From Micromonospora violae (GTDB lineage: Bacteria > Actinomycetota > Actinomycetes > Mycobacteriales > Micromonosporaceae): a stretch of DNA of 64,000 bases. The translations under genes and the position numbers were made by a program. Where the stretch lies: assembly GCF_004217135.1 (NCBI RefSeq), contig NZ_SHKK01000001.1:1426001-1490000 (forward strand), written 5' to 3'. Shown here one piece after another: positions 10,808 through 19,738 of the stretch. The notes beneath the pieces were generated by a model. That model had not been told where the DNA came from, made no database searches, and worked only from the letters and a program-made list of their open reading frames with translations. Every line of letters begins with the position of its first letter. Position 1 is the stretch's first letter.

Positions 10808-10886
10808 TTGATCGACTCGGGTTCCTTGAAGTCGCGGTGTCCAGGGCCCGGCAACACCCCGACTTTCTGAGACCCGAGTGGATCAA
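10808..10886. repeat. Dispersed palindromic element, family 1, copy A
   Basis: This is an imperfect inverted repeat of about 79 bp with arms of about 35 bases and a short GC loop. The outer ends read TTGATC and GATCAA. The left arm contains ACTCGGGTT and GAAGTCG; the right arm contains CCCCGACTTTCTGA and CCCGAGTGGATCAA. Related copies lie at 22219, 27142, 35437 and 40992. It sits between two minus-strand genes. Confidence 0.75.
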
Positions 10887-10913
10887 GCGCGAGCTCGACC
10901 AATCAGGGCGAGC

Positions 10914-11633
10914 TCAGCCGTCGGTGCGCGCCACGTAGACGGTGTTGGCCGACTCCCCGCCGGTCAACGGATTGGCGAACGGCACGACGTGCGCGCGTAC
11001 GCCCACGAACACCTCGGTGAGCGCGTCGGTGAACTCGGCGTCCGGCGGGTCGTCCGACCAGAGCGCGAAGACGCCCTCGGGGCGCAGCAGGGCGGCCAGG
11101 CGGCGCAGACCGTCCGGACGATAGAACGCCGCGTGGCTCGGGTGCAGGACGTTGCGCGGGGAGTGGTCGACGTCGAGCAGCACGGCGTCGAACCGACGAG
11201 CGGGCACCTCGGTGTCGAAACCTGTGTCACCGGCCACCGCCGCGAAGAAGTCGGCCTGCACGAAGCGGGTCCGGGGGTCCTCGGCGAGCCCTGCCGCGAA
11301 CGGCAGCAACCCCCGCCGGTGCCAGTCGATCACGTCTTCGATCGCCTCCACCACGAGCAGGGACCGCACCCGGGGGTCGCCCAGCGCCGCACAGGCGGTG
11401 TAACCCAACCCGAGACCGCCCACCACCACGTCGAGGGAGTCACCGGTCACCTCGGCGAGACCGAGCCGCGCCAACTCGATCTCCGCGACCGGGAAGAGGC
11501 TGGACATCAGGTACTCGTCGTCGAGCTTGACCTCGTACACCTCGACCTGGAGCGCCGGATCCCGGCGTCGGCGCAGGCTGATCGCGCCGATCGGTGTCTC
11601 CCGCCAGGCCAGCTCTTCGAAACGCGCGCCCAC
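10914..11633 (-). CDS. Spermidine-synthase-like methyltransferase-fold protein
   Basis: This is a roughly 240-aa Rossmann protein. GTG 11633 is preferred because GAGAGGG lies just upstream; a start at 11663 or a longer one is possible. VVVGGLGLGYTACAAL is the nucleotide-binding glycine loop, LVVEAIEDVIDWH gives the acidic strand-2 end, and DAVLLDVDHSPRN follows. This layout is typical of PABS/spermidine-synthase-like proteins in actinomycetes, many of which are not true polyamine enzymes. No aminopropyl-donor motif is certain. It is divergent from eccB, and the two are probably unrelated in function. Confidence 0.75.
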   Translation of the reverse strand: MGARFEELAWRETPIGAISLRRRRDPALQVEVYEVKLDDEYLMSSLFPVAEIELARLGLAEVTGDSLDVVVGGLGLGYTACAALGDPRVRSLLVVEAIEDVIDWHRRGLLPFAAGLAEDPRTRFVQADFFAAVAGDTGFDTEVPARRFDAVLLDVDHSPRNVLHPSHAAFYRPDGLRRLAALLRPEGVFALWSDDPPDAEFTDALTEVFVGVRAHVVPFANPLTGGESANTVYVARTDG

Positions 11634-11762
11634 GGGTGCCCTCTCGCCGCCGGATTCGTCCACGGATGGTACCGGTTGCCCGGCGACGGGCGGCCACGCA
11701 GGGTCCACGGGACATCGACGCAGCGCATATCCTGTGCCCCGTCGATCCACCGGAGGGGACTC

Positions 11763-13148
11763 ATGCCGTCGCGGCAGGACCAGCTGCACTCCTACCAGTT
11801 CAGCGTCCAGCGGGCCGTCGCCGCCCTGGTCATGCGGGAGACCGATCCCGCGCAGTCACCGTTTCGGCGGCTGGCCGGCGCCGGGCTGGCCAGCGTTCTG
11901 GTGGCGGCGATCGGGCTCGGCGGTTTCGCCCTCTACGGCCTGTTCGCCGGCGGCGGCAAGGGGTGGCGCGACCCGGGTGCGGTGATCGTGGAGAAGGAGT
12001 CCGGCGCCCGGTTCGTCTATCGCGAGCAGAAGCTGCACCCGGTGCTCAACTACGCTTCGGCGCTGCTCATTGTCGGCGCGGACCGGTCGAAGACCGTGCT
12101 GGTGTCCCGCCGCACGATCGACGGGGTGCCGCGCGGGCTGCCGTTGGGCATCGCCGACGCCCCCGACTCGCTGCCCGCCCCCGGGCGGCTGGCCGCCACG
12201 GCGTGGACGGTCTGCTCGACGGTCCCGGCCGGCGCGGGCGCGGCGACGCCGCGCTCCGCGCTGCTGATCGGCACCGAACCGGACGGCGGCCGACCGCTGG
12301 GCGATGACGCGCTGCTGCTGCGTCACCCCGACGGTGGGCTGCATCTGCTCTGGCACCAGCGGCGCTACCTCGTCCGTGATCCCAGCAGGGTGCTGGCGGC
12401 GCTCGCCACCACCCGGGCCCAGGCGGTCCCGGTGGCGCCGGCACTGCTCAACTCGCTGCCCGCCGGCACCGACCTCGCCCCGCTTGCCCTGCCCGCGCTG
12501 GGTCGGCCCGCCACCCGGGTGCCGGGTGCCACGATCGGCGCGGTCTACCTGGTGAGCAACTCCGGTGGCGGTCGGCAGTACGCGGTGGCGCTCGACGCCG
12601 GCCTGGCCGGCATCACCGAACTGCAGGCGGGGCTGTTGCTGGCCCGCACCGGGCAGGGCGCGCCGCTGCCGATGACGTTGGGCCGGTTCGCCGCGCTGCC
12701 CACGGTGCCCGATCTCGCCCCCACCGGCCCGAACGCCCCGCCACCGACCCCGCCCCGGCTCGCGGCCGGTGACGGCGGGGCGCTCTGCACCCGCGTCGCC
12801 GACGACGGTGGGGTTGGCGAGGTGCGTTGGGGCGTACCGCTGCGGGACCTGGCGGCCGTGCCCCGCACCGCGCCGGCCGGCGGCGCGGTGCTGGCCGACC
12901 ACGTGGTGGTGGAGCCGGGCCGCGGCGCGGTGGTCGAGGCCGTCGCCGCGCCCGGTGCGACCGGCGGTGCGGTCTCCGTCGTGACCGACCTGGGCCGACG
13001 GTACGTGCTGGCCGAGCGGGAGGTGCTCGCGATGCTCGGCTACCGCGACGTGCGACCGGTGCGGCTGCCGGCCGGGCTGGTCAGTCTGGTGCCGGCCGGC
13101 GCCACCCTCGACCCGACCGCCGCCCGCGCCGCCGCTGCCCCCGACTGA
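11763..13148 (+). CDS. eccB: Type VII secretion protein EccB
   Basis: This 461-aa protein starts at ATG 11763, after GGAGGGGAC. The N-terminus MPSRQDQLHSYQFSVQRAV is the EccB signature. One membrane segment spans about residues 42-62 (LASVLVAAIGLGGFALYGLF), and the rest is predicted periplasmic/extracellular repeats. In ESX systems EccB is part of the membrane-embedded secretion complex with EccC, EccD and EccE. None of those, nor WXG100 proteins or mycosin, lie within this window, so this copy is an orphan here. It overlaps no neighbour and is convergent with a methyltransferase gene 15 bases away. Confidence 0.92.
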   Translation: MPSRQDQLHSYQFSVQRAVAALVMRETDPAQSPFRRLAGAGLASVLVAAIGLGGFALYGLFAGGGKGWRDPGAVIVEKESGARFVYREQKLHPVLNYASALLIVGADRSKTVLVSRRTIDGVPRGLPLGIADAPDSLPAPGRLAATAWTVCSTVPAGAGAATPRSALLIGTEPDGGRPLGDDALLLRHPDGGLHLLWHQRRYLVRDPSRVLAALATTRAQAVPVAPALLNSLPAGTDLAPLALPALGRPATRVPGATIGAVYLVSNSGGGRQYAVALDAGLAGITELQAGLLLARTGQGAPLPMTLGRFAALPTVPDLAPTGPNAPPPTPPRLAAGDGGALCTRVADDGGVGEVRWGVPLRDLAAVPRTAPAGGAVLADHVVVEPGRGAVVEAVAAPGATGGAVSVVTDLGRRYVLAEREVLAMLGYRDVRPVRLPAGLVSLVPAGATLDPTAARAAAAPD

Positions 13149-13163
13149 GGCGGCACGCTGGTG

Positions 13164-13769
13164 TCAGTCGGACGGGCGGCGCAGGACGCTGACCGCGAAC
13201 GGGGCGTCGTCGCGCCACGGGCGCAGGTCCCAGGTGGCGAAGCGTTGCTCCACGCGTAGCCCGGCGGCCACCGCGTCGGCGTCGAACGCGGTCAGTGGGT
13301 AGCCGCGCTCGGTGCCGAAGCCCACCGTCAGCACCCCGTCGGGTCGCAGGTGCGCGGCCACCCGGCGCAGGACCTCCGGTTCGGTGCCGACGGCGACGAA
13401 GGCGAGCACGTTGCCGGCCAGCACCGCCGCGTCGAACGGCTCCGCCTCACCCAGCGCCGGGAGATCCAGCTCGGCGAGGTCGGCGACCAGCCACGTCGGG
13501 CCGGGATAGTCGGCGCGGGCGGCCTCCACCAGTGCGGGGTCGGCGTCCACCCCGACCACCGTGTGCCCCCGCTCGGCCAGCGCGGCACCGACGCGGCCGG
13601 TGCCGCTGCCGGCGTCGAGGATCCGGGAGCCGGGCGCGACGAGAGCGTCCACCAGCCGGGCCTCGCCGGCCAGGTCCGCACCCTCGGCCACGAGTTTGCG
13701 GAACCGGTCGATATACCACTGTGAATGCTCGGGGCCGGTGTCGGTCTCCCAGCGGGTCGGGTTGGCCAT
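13164..13769 (-). CDS. Class I SAM-dependent methyltransferase
   Basis: This 201-aa protein starts at ATG 13769. Motif I reads ILDAGSGTGRVGAALAERGH, followed by VVGVDAD at the end of strand 2 and a post-motif region FDAAVLAGNVLAFV. The size and layout match small Methyltransf_25/11 proteins. The N-terminus (TDTGPEHSQWYIDRFRKL) is seen in many actinomycete methyltransferases of unknown substrate. It is followed on the same strand (upstream in transcription) by another methyltransferase gene, 56 bases away, and the two may be co-transcribed. Confidence 0.85.
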   Translation of the reverse strand: MANPTRWETDTGPEHSQWYIDRFRKLVAEGADLAGEARLVDALVAPGSRILDAGSGTGRVGAALAERGHTVVGVDADPALVEAARADYPGPTWLVADLAELDLPALGEAEPFDAAVLAGNVLAFVAVGTEPEVLRRVAAHLRPDGVLTVGFGTERGYPLTAFDADAVAAGLRVEQRFATWDLRPWRDDAPFAVSVLRRPSD

Positions 13770-13825
13770 GTGGCCACCGTAACCGGGCCGGTGGCGGCCC
13801 GGCGGGCGACCCGGGACAGCCCGGA

Positions 13826-14440
13826 TCAGGGCAGCTGGGCCACCGTGATGAACTCGTTGTAGGTGAACACCCGCCCCATCGGCCGGGCGAACGGGAACGA
13901 GTACTGCCGGGTGACGGTCAGGCCCAGCTCCTGACAGGTCTGCGCCGCCTCGGCGAAGCCGACGAACCGGACGTGTGAGGCGTCGCTGGCGTAGCCGCGT
14001 TCCTGCGGGGTGATGAACACGGCCTGCCCACCGGAGCGCACGTACGGCAGGTAGGACGAGATGACGTCCCGCGCCTCGTCGGCCGGCAGGTGCTCCAGCA
14101 GGTGCGCGGCGAGCAGCGAGTCGAACGCCCCCGGCCGGGCGTGCGGGCTGTCCTTGAACTCCTCCACCGTGTACGCCTCCAGCCCCACGGCCCGGGAGTG
14201 CGCCACCGAGGTGGGGTTGTGGTCGACGCCCACGCCGTTGCCGTCGAGGTTGGCGAGGTTGCGGCCGAGACCGGAGCCGACGTCGAGGGTGTGGCCCAGA
14301 TTGAGGCGGCGCAGATTCCACCGGTAGGGCGCCTGCACGTCGAGCATCTGCTTCCAGCGGGCACCACCGAGGCGTTGCAGCCGATCGGTGTAGTCCTCGC
14401 CCGCGGTCTCGGTCGGGCGGGTCCGTCGTGCCTGGCTCAT
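13826..14440 (-). CDS. SAM-dependent methyltransferase-like protein
   Basis: This 204-aa protein starts at ATG 14440, with GAGGGAGC upstream. LGHTLDVGSGLGRNLANLDG is motif I, GVGVDHNPTSV is the acidic loop, and SLLAAHLLEHLPADEA resembles motif post-I of Methyltransf_11. The remainder matches small-molecule or glycan methyltransferases. YDRLQRLGGARWKQ-type N-termini are seen with proteins in sugar or cell-envelope contexts, but nothing here fixes a substrate. It may be read together with the gene at 13164. Confidence 0.82.
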   Translation of the reverse strand: MSQARRTRPTETAGEDYTDRLQRLGGARWKQMLDVQAPYRWNLRRLNLGHTLDVGSGLGRNLANLDGNGVGVDHNPTSVAHSRAVGLEAYTVEEFKDSPHARPGAFDSLLAAHLLEHLPADEARDVISSYLPYVRSGGQAVFITPQERGYASDASHVRFVGFAEAAQTCQELGLTVTRQYSFPFARPMGRVFTYNEFITVAQLP

Positions 14441-14550
14441 GCGCCAGCTCCCTCAGCTGTGCCGGATAAAGACGTGCCGATGGTACGGACAGAAGAGCGA
14501 TTGTGGGGGGCGTCACAGCCCAGCGTTTCCGGACTGTGACGCCGACCCGC

Positions 14551-15417
14551 TCAGCCCTTCTCCGCGCCGCTGGTCAGGCCCTCGGTGAGCAGTCGCTCGC
14601 TGGCGAAAAAGAGGATGACGATGGGCAGGGTGAGCACGACCGACCCGGCCATCAGCACGGTTTTGGGCACCTCCACCCCGTCGGCGAGCAGGGACAGCCC
14701 CAGCGACACCGTCCACCGGTTGGGTTTGTCGACCAGGAACAGCAACGCGAACAGGAACTCGTTCCAGGCGATCATGAAGTCGTAGAGCGCGACCGCCATG
14801 ATCGACGGTAGGGCCAGGGGCAGGCTGACGCGGCGGATGATGCCGAGCCGGCCGGCGCCGTCGATGGCCGCCGACTCCTCCAGACTGACCGGGATGGTCT
14901 CGAAGTAGTTCTTCAGCATGTAGACCGAGACCGGCAGCGTCTGCGAGATGTAGACCAGCACCAGACCGAACAGCGAGCCACGCAACCCGGCCCGGGTGAA
15001 GACCACGAACAACGGGATCGCGATGACGATCGACGGAAACAGGTAGACCGCCAGGAACAGGAAGTCCACCTGCCTGCGGCCGAAGAACCGCAACCGGGCC
15101 ACCGCGTACGCGCCGGGGATCGCGACCAGGAGGGTGAGCACGGTCGCCGCGACGGCGACCAGCCCGCTGTTGCGGATGAAGGTGAGGAAACCCTGGCCGC
15201 CGTCGTCGGTGGCCTTGAGCACCTCGGCGTACGTGGCCAAGGTCAGCTCACCGAAGCCGACCACCAGCGCGCCGGGGTCGAGCAGCAGCCGCTCGATGGG
15301 ACGCACCGAGAGCACCAGCATGTAGTAGAAGGGGAAGACGGTGATCAGCAGGAACACGGCGATCACCAGGCGGCGCACCCACCGCAGGCTCACCGTCTCG
15401 ACGGCGTCCCGGTCCAT
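14551..15417 (-). CDS. Carbohydrate ABC transporter permease (MalG-type)
   Basis: This 288-aa protein starts at ATG 15417. Six hydrophobic segments are visible, with the EAA loop near residues 185-205 (EESAAIDGAGRLGIIRRVSLPLALP), which docks with the ATPase. It is the second permease of a CUT1-type sugar importer. Its ATG overlaps the stop of the upstream permease in a TGATG arrangement, so they are translationally coupled. No ATPase gene is in the locus, so it probably uses a shared MsiK-like ATPase encoded elsewhere, as in many actinomycetes. Confidence 0.92.
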   Translation of the reverse strand: MDRDAVETVSLRWVRRLVIAVFLLITVFPFYYMLVLSVRPIERLLLDPGALVVGFGELTLATYAEVLKATDDGGQGFLTFIRNSGLVAVAATVLTLLVAIPGAYAVARLRFFGRRQVDFLFLAVYLFPSIVIAIPLFVVFTRAGLRGSLFGLVLVYISQTLPVSVYMLKNYFETIPVSLEESAAIDGAGRLGIIRRVSLPLALPSIMAVALYDFMIAWNEFLFALLFLVDKPNRWTVSLGLSLLADGVEVPKTVLMAGSVVLTLPIVILFFASERLLTEGLTSGAEKG

Positions 15418-16373
15418 CAGCCCACCCTCCGTCCGAAGAAGCGCAGGTAGATCACCACGAACACGATGAGCACCACGGCCAGCACGACCGCCTGCGCGGC
15501 GGCGGCCCCGATGTCGGTACGGGCGGTGAGGAACTCGTACACCCGCACGCTGACCACCTCGGTGCCGGCCGCGCCGCCGGTGAGCAGGTAGACGTCGTCG
15601 AACTTGTTGAACGTCATGATGAAGCGCAGGACGCCCAGCAGGGCGATCACCGGCAGCAGTTGCGGCAGCAGGATGTGCCGGAACCGCTGGGTGGGGGTGG
15701 CGCCGTCGACGCGGGCGGCCTCCTCCAGCTCGCCGGGCACGGCCTGGAGCCGGGCCAGCAGGAACAGGAACGCGAACGGGAAGTACCGCCACGCCTCGAA
15801 GACGATCACCGTGGCCAGCGCGGTCGACTCCTGGGTGAGGAACGGCACCGGGGAGTCCCAGCCGAGCAGGCGCTGCCCCCACGCGTTGACGATGCCGAGC
15901 TGCGGGTCGAGCATCACCTGCCAGACGAACGTCACCGCGACCACCGGTGCCACGTACGGCAGCAGCATGGACGCCCGGACCAGGGTGCGGCCCCGAAACG
16001 GTCGGCGGACGACCAGGGCGGCGACCAGACCGAGCACGATCGACCCGACGGTGCCGCCGATGCTGTAGATCAGCGTGACCCACAGCGTCTCGGCGAAGCC
16101 GGGGGTGTGCAGCACCCGGTCGATGTTGTCCAGGGTGAACTCGCCGAACAGCCCGGTCTTGCGCAGCGTGGCGAGCCGGACCCGTTGGAAGGCGAGCACC
16201 ACGGTCCACACGATCGGGATGCCGATCACCGCGACGGTGACGAGCAGGGTCGGCGCGACCAGGGCGAGCCCGGCCCGGGATTCGCGGCGGCGCAGGGTCA
16301 GTGGACGGCGCCGGGGTGACGCCGGCCGCTCCCGGGTGGGGGAGCGGCCGGGGCCCGGCGCGGTGGTGGTCAA
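15417..16373 (-). CDS. Carbohydrate ABC transporter permease (MalF-type)
   Basis: This 318-aa protein starts at TTG 16373, which overlaps the TGA of the binding-protein gene by four bases (TTGA). The tight overlap supports this rare start. Six or more membrane segments are visible, with an EAA loop (EEAARVDGATPTQRFRHILLPQLLP). It is the first permease of the CUT1-type importer, pairing with the permease at 14551. The N-terminal 30 residues are R/P-rich and cytosolic. Confidence 0.92.
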   Translation of the reverse strand: MTTTAPGPGRSPTRERPASPRRRPLTLRRRESRAGLALVAPTLLVTVAVIGIPIVWTVVLAFQRVRLATLRKTGLFGEFTLDNIDRVLHTPGFAETLWVTLIYSIGGTVGSIVLGLVAALVVRRPFRGRTLVRASMLLPYVAPVVAVTFVWQVMLDPQLGIVNAWGQRLLGWDSPVPFLTQESTALATVIVFEAWRYFPFAFLFLLARLQAVPGELEEAARVDGATPTQRFRHILLPQLLPVIALLGVLRFIMTFNKFDDVYLLTGGAAGTEVVSVRVYEFLTARTDIGAAAAQAVVLAVVLIVFVVIYLRFFGRRVG

Positions 16374-17764
16374 TTGACGCCCGCCTTGATGGCGTCGACG
16401 TCCTTCGTGGCGCGGTTGGCGGTGGCCGCCGCGTCGGACTTACCGGAGATGAGGTCGCCCAGCGCCTTGGGGACGGGCAACTCGCCGAGCATGGCGCCGA
16501 CCAGCTTGCCCTGCCCCTGGCTGAGGCCCCACCGCCCGAAGGTGTCCGGGCTGCGGCGCAGCGTGGCCAGCACCTCGTCGCCGTACACATCGGCGAGGGG
16601 CTTCTTCGCGTCCACGCCGGCCTGGCTGGTGTTCCAGGCGGTCAGGTACGCCTCCGGCTCGGTGGGGGTGCCCTTGCGTACCGGGAATCGGCCCTCCGGG
16701 GACATGCCGAACCAGCGCGGGTAACCGTCACTGAGCATGTACTCCACGAAGGTCTTCGCCGGGTCGGCCACCGCGCCGTCCAGCACCGCCCAGGAGCTGA
16801 TCTCGCCGTACTGGGCCGGTTCGGTGCCGTTCGGGCCCTTGATCGCGGTGACGAACCCGCTGTTCTTCGCCAGGAACGCCGGGTCCGCCTGGCACTGTGG
16901 GCAGGTCGGTTTGGCGTCGTTGCGCAGCCCGGCCAGCTCGTCGAGGATGAACGGTGACCAGATCACCATGGCCGCCTTGCCCGCGAAGTAGGTGGCCCGG
17001 GTGGTGTCGACGTCCTGTGCGCCCTTCACCGAGCTGGTGCGGATCAGGTCACCGTAGAAGCGGAACGCCTCGACGCACCGCGGTGAATCCAGGCTGACCT
17101 TCCCCGAGTCGTCGGTGAGCTGGCAGCCGTTGGCCAGGGCCAGGTGCTCGAAGGTCTGCTGGGTGAACACGTCGCTGGGTGCGGTCGCCGCGGTGATCCC
17201 GGCGACGCCGCCGGTGTTCAAGCGCGCCGCGGCGGCGGCGATCGCCTCGTACGTGTCGGGTACGGGCAGGCCGGCCGCGGCGAACAGGTCCTTGCGGTAG
17301 ACGAGCAGCTGCCCCCACCCGTCGCTGGGCACGGCGAGCTGTCTGCCGTCGTCGGCGGTGAGCTCCAGTGCCCGGGGGGAGAACGTCTGCCTGCCCAGCT
17401 TGTCGACGACCTCCGCGTTCGCCGAGGCGTGCAGCAGTTCGTTGCCGGCGAGCGTACGGACGCCGGCGAGGGAGACCGACCCGACCACGTCGGGCAGGTC
17501 GCCGGCGGCGGCGTTGGCGGCGATCAGGGAGGGGAACTGGTCCTCGTTGACGGTCACGAGGTCGACCTGGATCCCGGTCTTGGCGGTGAAGTCGGCGATG
17601 ATCGCCTTGGTGGCGGTGACCCGGTCGGCCACGTCTTCCAGACTCCAGACGGTGATCTTCTTGCTGTTGCTCTCCGATCCGTCGTCGCCGCAGCCCAGCA
17701 GGGTGGGCGTGGTCAGTGCCAGGATCAGGGTGGTGGCGAGTATCCGCCTCGGAGGTGCTGACAT
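16370..17764 (-). CDS. Sugar ABC transporter substrate-binding lipoprotein
   Basis: This 464-aa protein starts at ATG 17764, with GAGAGGAG upstream. An earlier in-frame ATG would weaken the signal peptide. Residues about 1-25 form a lipoprotein signal ending L-L-G-C-G. The mature part is a two-lobed SBP_bac_1-type binding protein (KKITVWSLEDVADRVTATKA, YRKDLFAAAGLPVPDTYEAI, FAGKAAMVIWSPFILDELAG). It captures a carbohydrate, identity unknown, for the two permeases downstream. It is divergent from the catabolic genes starting at 17880, and the shared control region holds palindromes. Confidence 0.93.
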   Translation of the reverse strand: MSAPPRRILATTLILALTTPTLLGCGDDGSESNSKKITVWSLEDVADRVTATKAIIADFTAKTGIQVDLVTVNEDQFPSLIAANAAAGDLPDVVGSVSLAGVRTLAGNELLHASANAEVVDKLGRQTFSPRALELTADDGRQLAVPSDGWGQLLVYRKDLFAAAGLPVPDTYEAIAAAAARLNTGGVAGITAATAPSDVFTQQTFEHLALANGCQLTDDSGKVSLDSPRCVEAFRFYGDLIRTSSVKGAQDVDTTRATYFAGKAAMVIWSPFILDELAGLRNDAKPTCPQCQADPAFLAKNSGFVTAIKGPNGTEPAQYGEISSWAVLDGAVADPAKTFVEYMLSDGYPRWFGMSPEGRFPVRKGTPTEPEAYLTAWNTSQAGVDAKKPLADVYGDEVLATLRRSPDTFGRWGLSQGQGKLVGAMLGELPVPKALGDLISGKSDAAATANRATKDVDAIKAGVN

Positions 17765-17810
17765 CGATGGCACTCCTCTCGAAGGGTACATCACGGATCC
17801 AACACCGTCG

Positions 17811-17848
17811 ATTGATCAATAGCAAGACATATGGCGATTTTTTGCTAT
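17811..17848. promoter_or_regulatory. Palindromic control region between ABC importer and catabolic operon
   Basis: A markedly AT-rich patch in the 115-base divergent gap holds the perfect palindrome ATTGATCAAT (17811-17820) and a wider dyad ATAGCAA (17819-17825)/TTGCTAT (17842-17848). These are candidate operators or activator sites for co-regulating both divergent transcription units. No regulator gene is adjacent. Confidence 0.5.
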
Positions 17849-17879
17849 CCTGGAGCCCAGTGCTACCGGGATGTGACAC

Positions 17880-18917
17880 ATGGGCAACTGGGTGGTCTCT
17901 CTCGCCGGGCCTCGACGCATCAGTCTCGAGCCCTGCCCACCAGATCCGCTCGGCCCCGGCCAGGTTCGAGTCCGCACCTGCTACTCGGGCATCTCCGCCG
18001 GCACCGAGCTGACCCTCTACCGGGGCAGCAATCCCCGGCTCAGCAAGGACTGGGACGACGCCGCCCGGATGTTCGTCCCCCGACAGACCCCGGTGCCCTA
18101 CCCGTTGATCGGCTTCGGCTACGAAGAGGTCGGCGAGATCATCGAAGTCGCGCCGGAGGTCACCAACCGGCACCCCGGGCAGCTCGTCTGGGGCATCTGG
18201 GGGCACCGGGCCGAGGCCGTGCTCGCCGCCGACGCGGTCCGCACGCTCCCGGTCGGGCTGGACCCGCTCGCCGCGGTCTTCGCCCGCCCCGGCGCCATCG
18301 CGCTGACCGCCGTGCTCGCCGGCGACCTGCACCTCGGTGACTGGGTCGGCGTCTTCGGGCAGGGCGTCATCGGGCTGCTCGCCACCCGCCTCGCCGTGCT
18401 CTCCGGGGCCCGGGTGGTCGCCGTCGATCCGGTGCCCGACCGGCTGGAGCACGCCGCCCGCTACGGCGCGCACTCCACCGTGGACGCCGCGCGCACCTCC
18501 GCCGCCGCCGTGCTGCGCCAGGCCACCGACGGCCGTGGTGCCGACGTCTGCCTGGAGTTGTCCGGCGCGTACCCGGCGCTGCACGAGGCGATCCGATCCA
18601 CCACCCACGCCGGCCGGGTCGTGGCCGCCGGCTTCTACCAGGGCCAGGCCGACGCGCTCGGCCTCGGCGAAGAGTTCCACCACAACCGCATCCAGCTGGT
18701 CGCCGCCCAGGTCTCCGGGCCGACCCCCGCGCCGAGCATGGCCGGCCGGTGGACCGGAGACCGGGTCGCGCAGACCTTCATGGACCTGGTGGCCGACCGC
18801 AGCGTCGACCCGCTGCCACTGGTCAGCCACATCGTCGACGCCAGCGCGGTCGCCGACGCCCTCGCGCTGCTCGACCGCGGCGCCGGTGACGTTCTCCAAG
18901 TCGTGCTGAGGTTCTGA
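17880..18917 (+). CDS. Medium-chain zinc-type alcohol dehydrogenase
   Basis: This 345-aa MDR protein has an N-terminal GroES-like part (QVRVRTCYSGISAGTE) and a Rossmann part at about residues 150-280 with GVFGQGVIGLLATRLAVLSG and the strand-2 end VVAVDP. CYSGISAGTELTLYRG resembles the S-G-I-S-x-G-T-E group of zinc-binding dehydrogenases, some of which are bacteriochlorophyllide- or sugar-type. The classic GHE zinc motif is absent, so the zinc and its role are uncertain. It probably oxidises a sugar or sugar derivative. It is the first gene of a three-gene overlapping set (TGATG into the next gene), divergent from the sugar importer. Confidence 0.85.
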   Translation: MGNWVVSLAGPRRISLEPCPPDPLGPGQVRVRTCYSGISAGTELTLYRGSNPRLSKDWDDAARMFVPRQTPVPYPLIGFGYEEVGEIIEVAPEVTNRHPGQLVWGIWGHRAEAVLAADAVRTLPVGLDPLAAVFARPGAIALTAVLAGDLHLGDWVGVFGQGVIGLLATRLAVLSGARVVAVDPVPDRLEHAARYGAHSTVDAARTSAAAVLRQATDGRGADVCLELSGAYPALHEAIRSTTHAGRVVAAGFYQGQADALGLGEEFHHNRIQLVAAQVSGPTPAPSMAGRWTGDRVAQTFMDLVADRSVDPLPLVSHIVDASAVADALALLDRGAGDVLQVVLRF

Positions 18918-19738
18918 TGACCACCATCGCGCTGGCCTGTCAGGAACAACTCCTGCCGGGCACCAACCTGATCCAGAAGTACGCCCTCGCGGCCGCCCTC
19001 GGCTACCAGGGCATCGAGCTACGCGGCCACGGCGACCTCGCGTTCGCCCGCCGGCTGCCCGAGCTGCGCCGGGCCCGCGCCGCCGGGGTGCTGATGCCCA
19101 CCGTCTGCGTCGAGATGGACCACTTCATCGGCGACTTCGACCCCGCCCGCTCCGCCGACGCCGTCCGCAACCTGCGCTCCCAACTCTCGGTGATCGCCGA
19201 GCTGGGCGGCGTCGGGGTGATGACCCCGGCCGCCTGGGGGATGTTCTCCCGGCGGCTGCCGCCGTTCGAGCCGCCCCGCCCGCCGGCCGGCGACCGGCAG
19301 GTGCTCCTCGACGCCCTCGGCGAGCTGGGCGAGCACGCCCGGGCCGAGGGGGTCACCCTCTTTCTGGAACCCCTCAACCGGTACGAGGACCACATGGTCA
19401 ACCGCCTCGACGAGGCGGTGGCGCTCTGCGCCGCGCTCGGACTGCCGTCGGTGCGGGTGGTCGCCGACACCTTCCACATGAACATCGAGGAGGACGATGT
19501 GCACCGCGCGCTGCGGGCCGCCGCGCCGTACCTCGGGCACGTCCAGGTCAGCGACTCCAACCGGTACCAACCCGGCGCCGGGCACCTGGACTGGCCGGGG
19601 CTCGTGCGTACCCTGCTGGAGCTGGACTACCGGGGTTGGCTGGCCCTGGAGTGCCGGCTGCGCGGTGACCCGGTCCGAGCCCTGCAACAGGCCGCCACGG
19701 TGCTACGACACGCGCTGCCCCGGCGGGCCGCCGCGTGA
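18917..19738 (+). CDS. Sugar phosphate isomerase/epimerase (TIM barrel)
   Basis: This 273-aa xylose-isomerase-like TIM barrel has family motifs: FLEPLNRYEDHMVNRLDEAV gives the first metal Glu, VVADTFHMNIEE gives Asp/His, GHVQVSDSNR gives His, and WLALECRL gives the last Glu. These are the metal ligands of the AP_endonuc_2/IolE/epimerase group. It probably interconverts a keto-sugar or related intermediate. Its ATG overlaps the stop of the dehydrogenase, and its own stop overlaps the next GTG by four bases, so the three catabolic genes are coupled. Confidence 0.88.
   Translation: MTTIALACQEQLLPGTNLIQKYALAAALGYQGIELRGHGDLAFARRLPELRRARAAGVLMPTVCVEMDHFIGDFDPARSADAVRNLRSQLSVIAELGGVGVMTPAAWGMFSRRLPPFEPPRPPAGDRQVLLDALGELGEHARAEGVTLFLEPLNRYEDHMVNRLDEAVALCAALGLPSVRVVADTFHMNIEEDDVHRALRAAAPYLGHVQVSDSNRYQPGAGHLDWPGLVRTLLELDYRGWLALECRLRGDPVRALQQAATVLRHALPRRAAA

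Noticed and set aside
17963..17973. GGTTCGAGTCC looks like a tRNA T-loop
   Set aside because: It is inside the dehydrogenase reading frame and no cloverleaf stem can be drawn around it.
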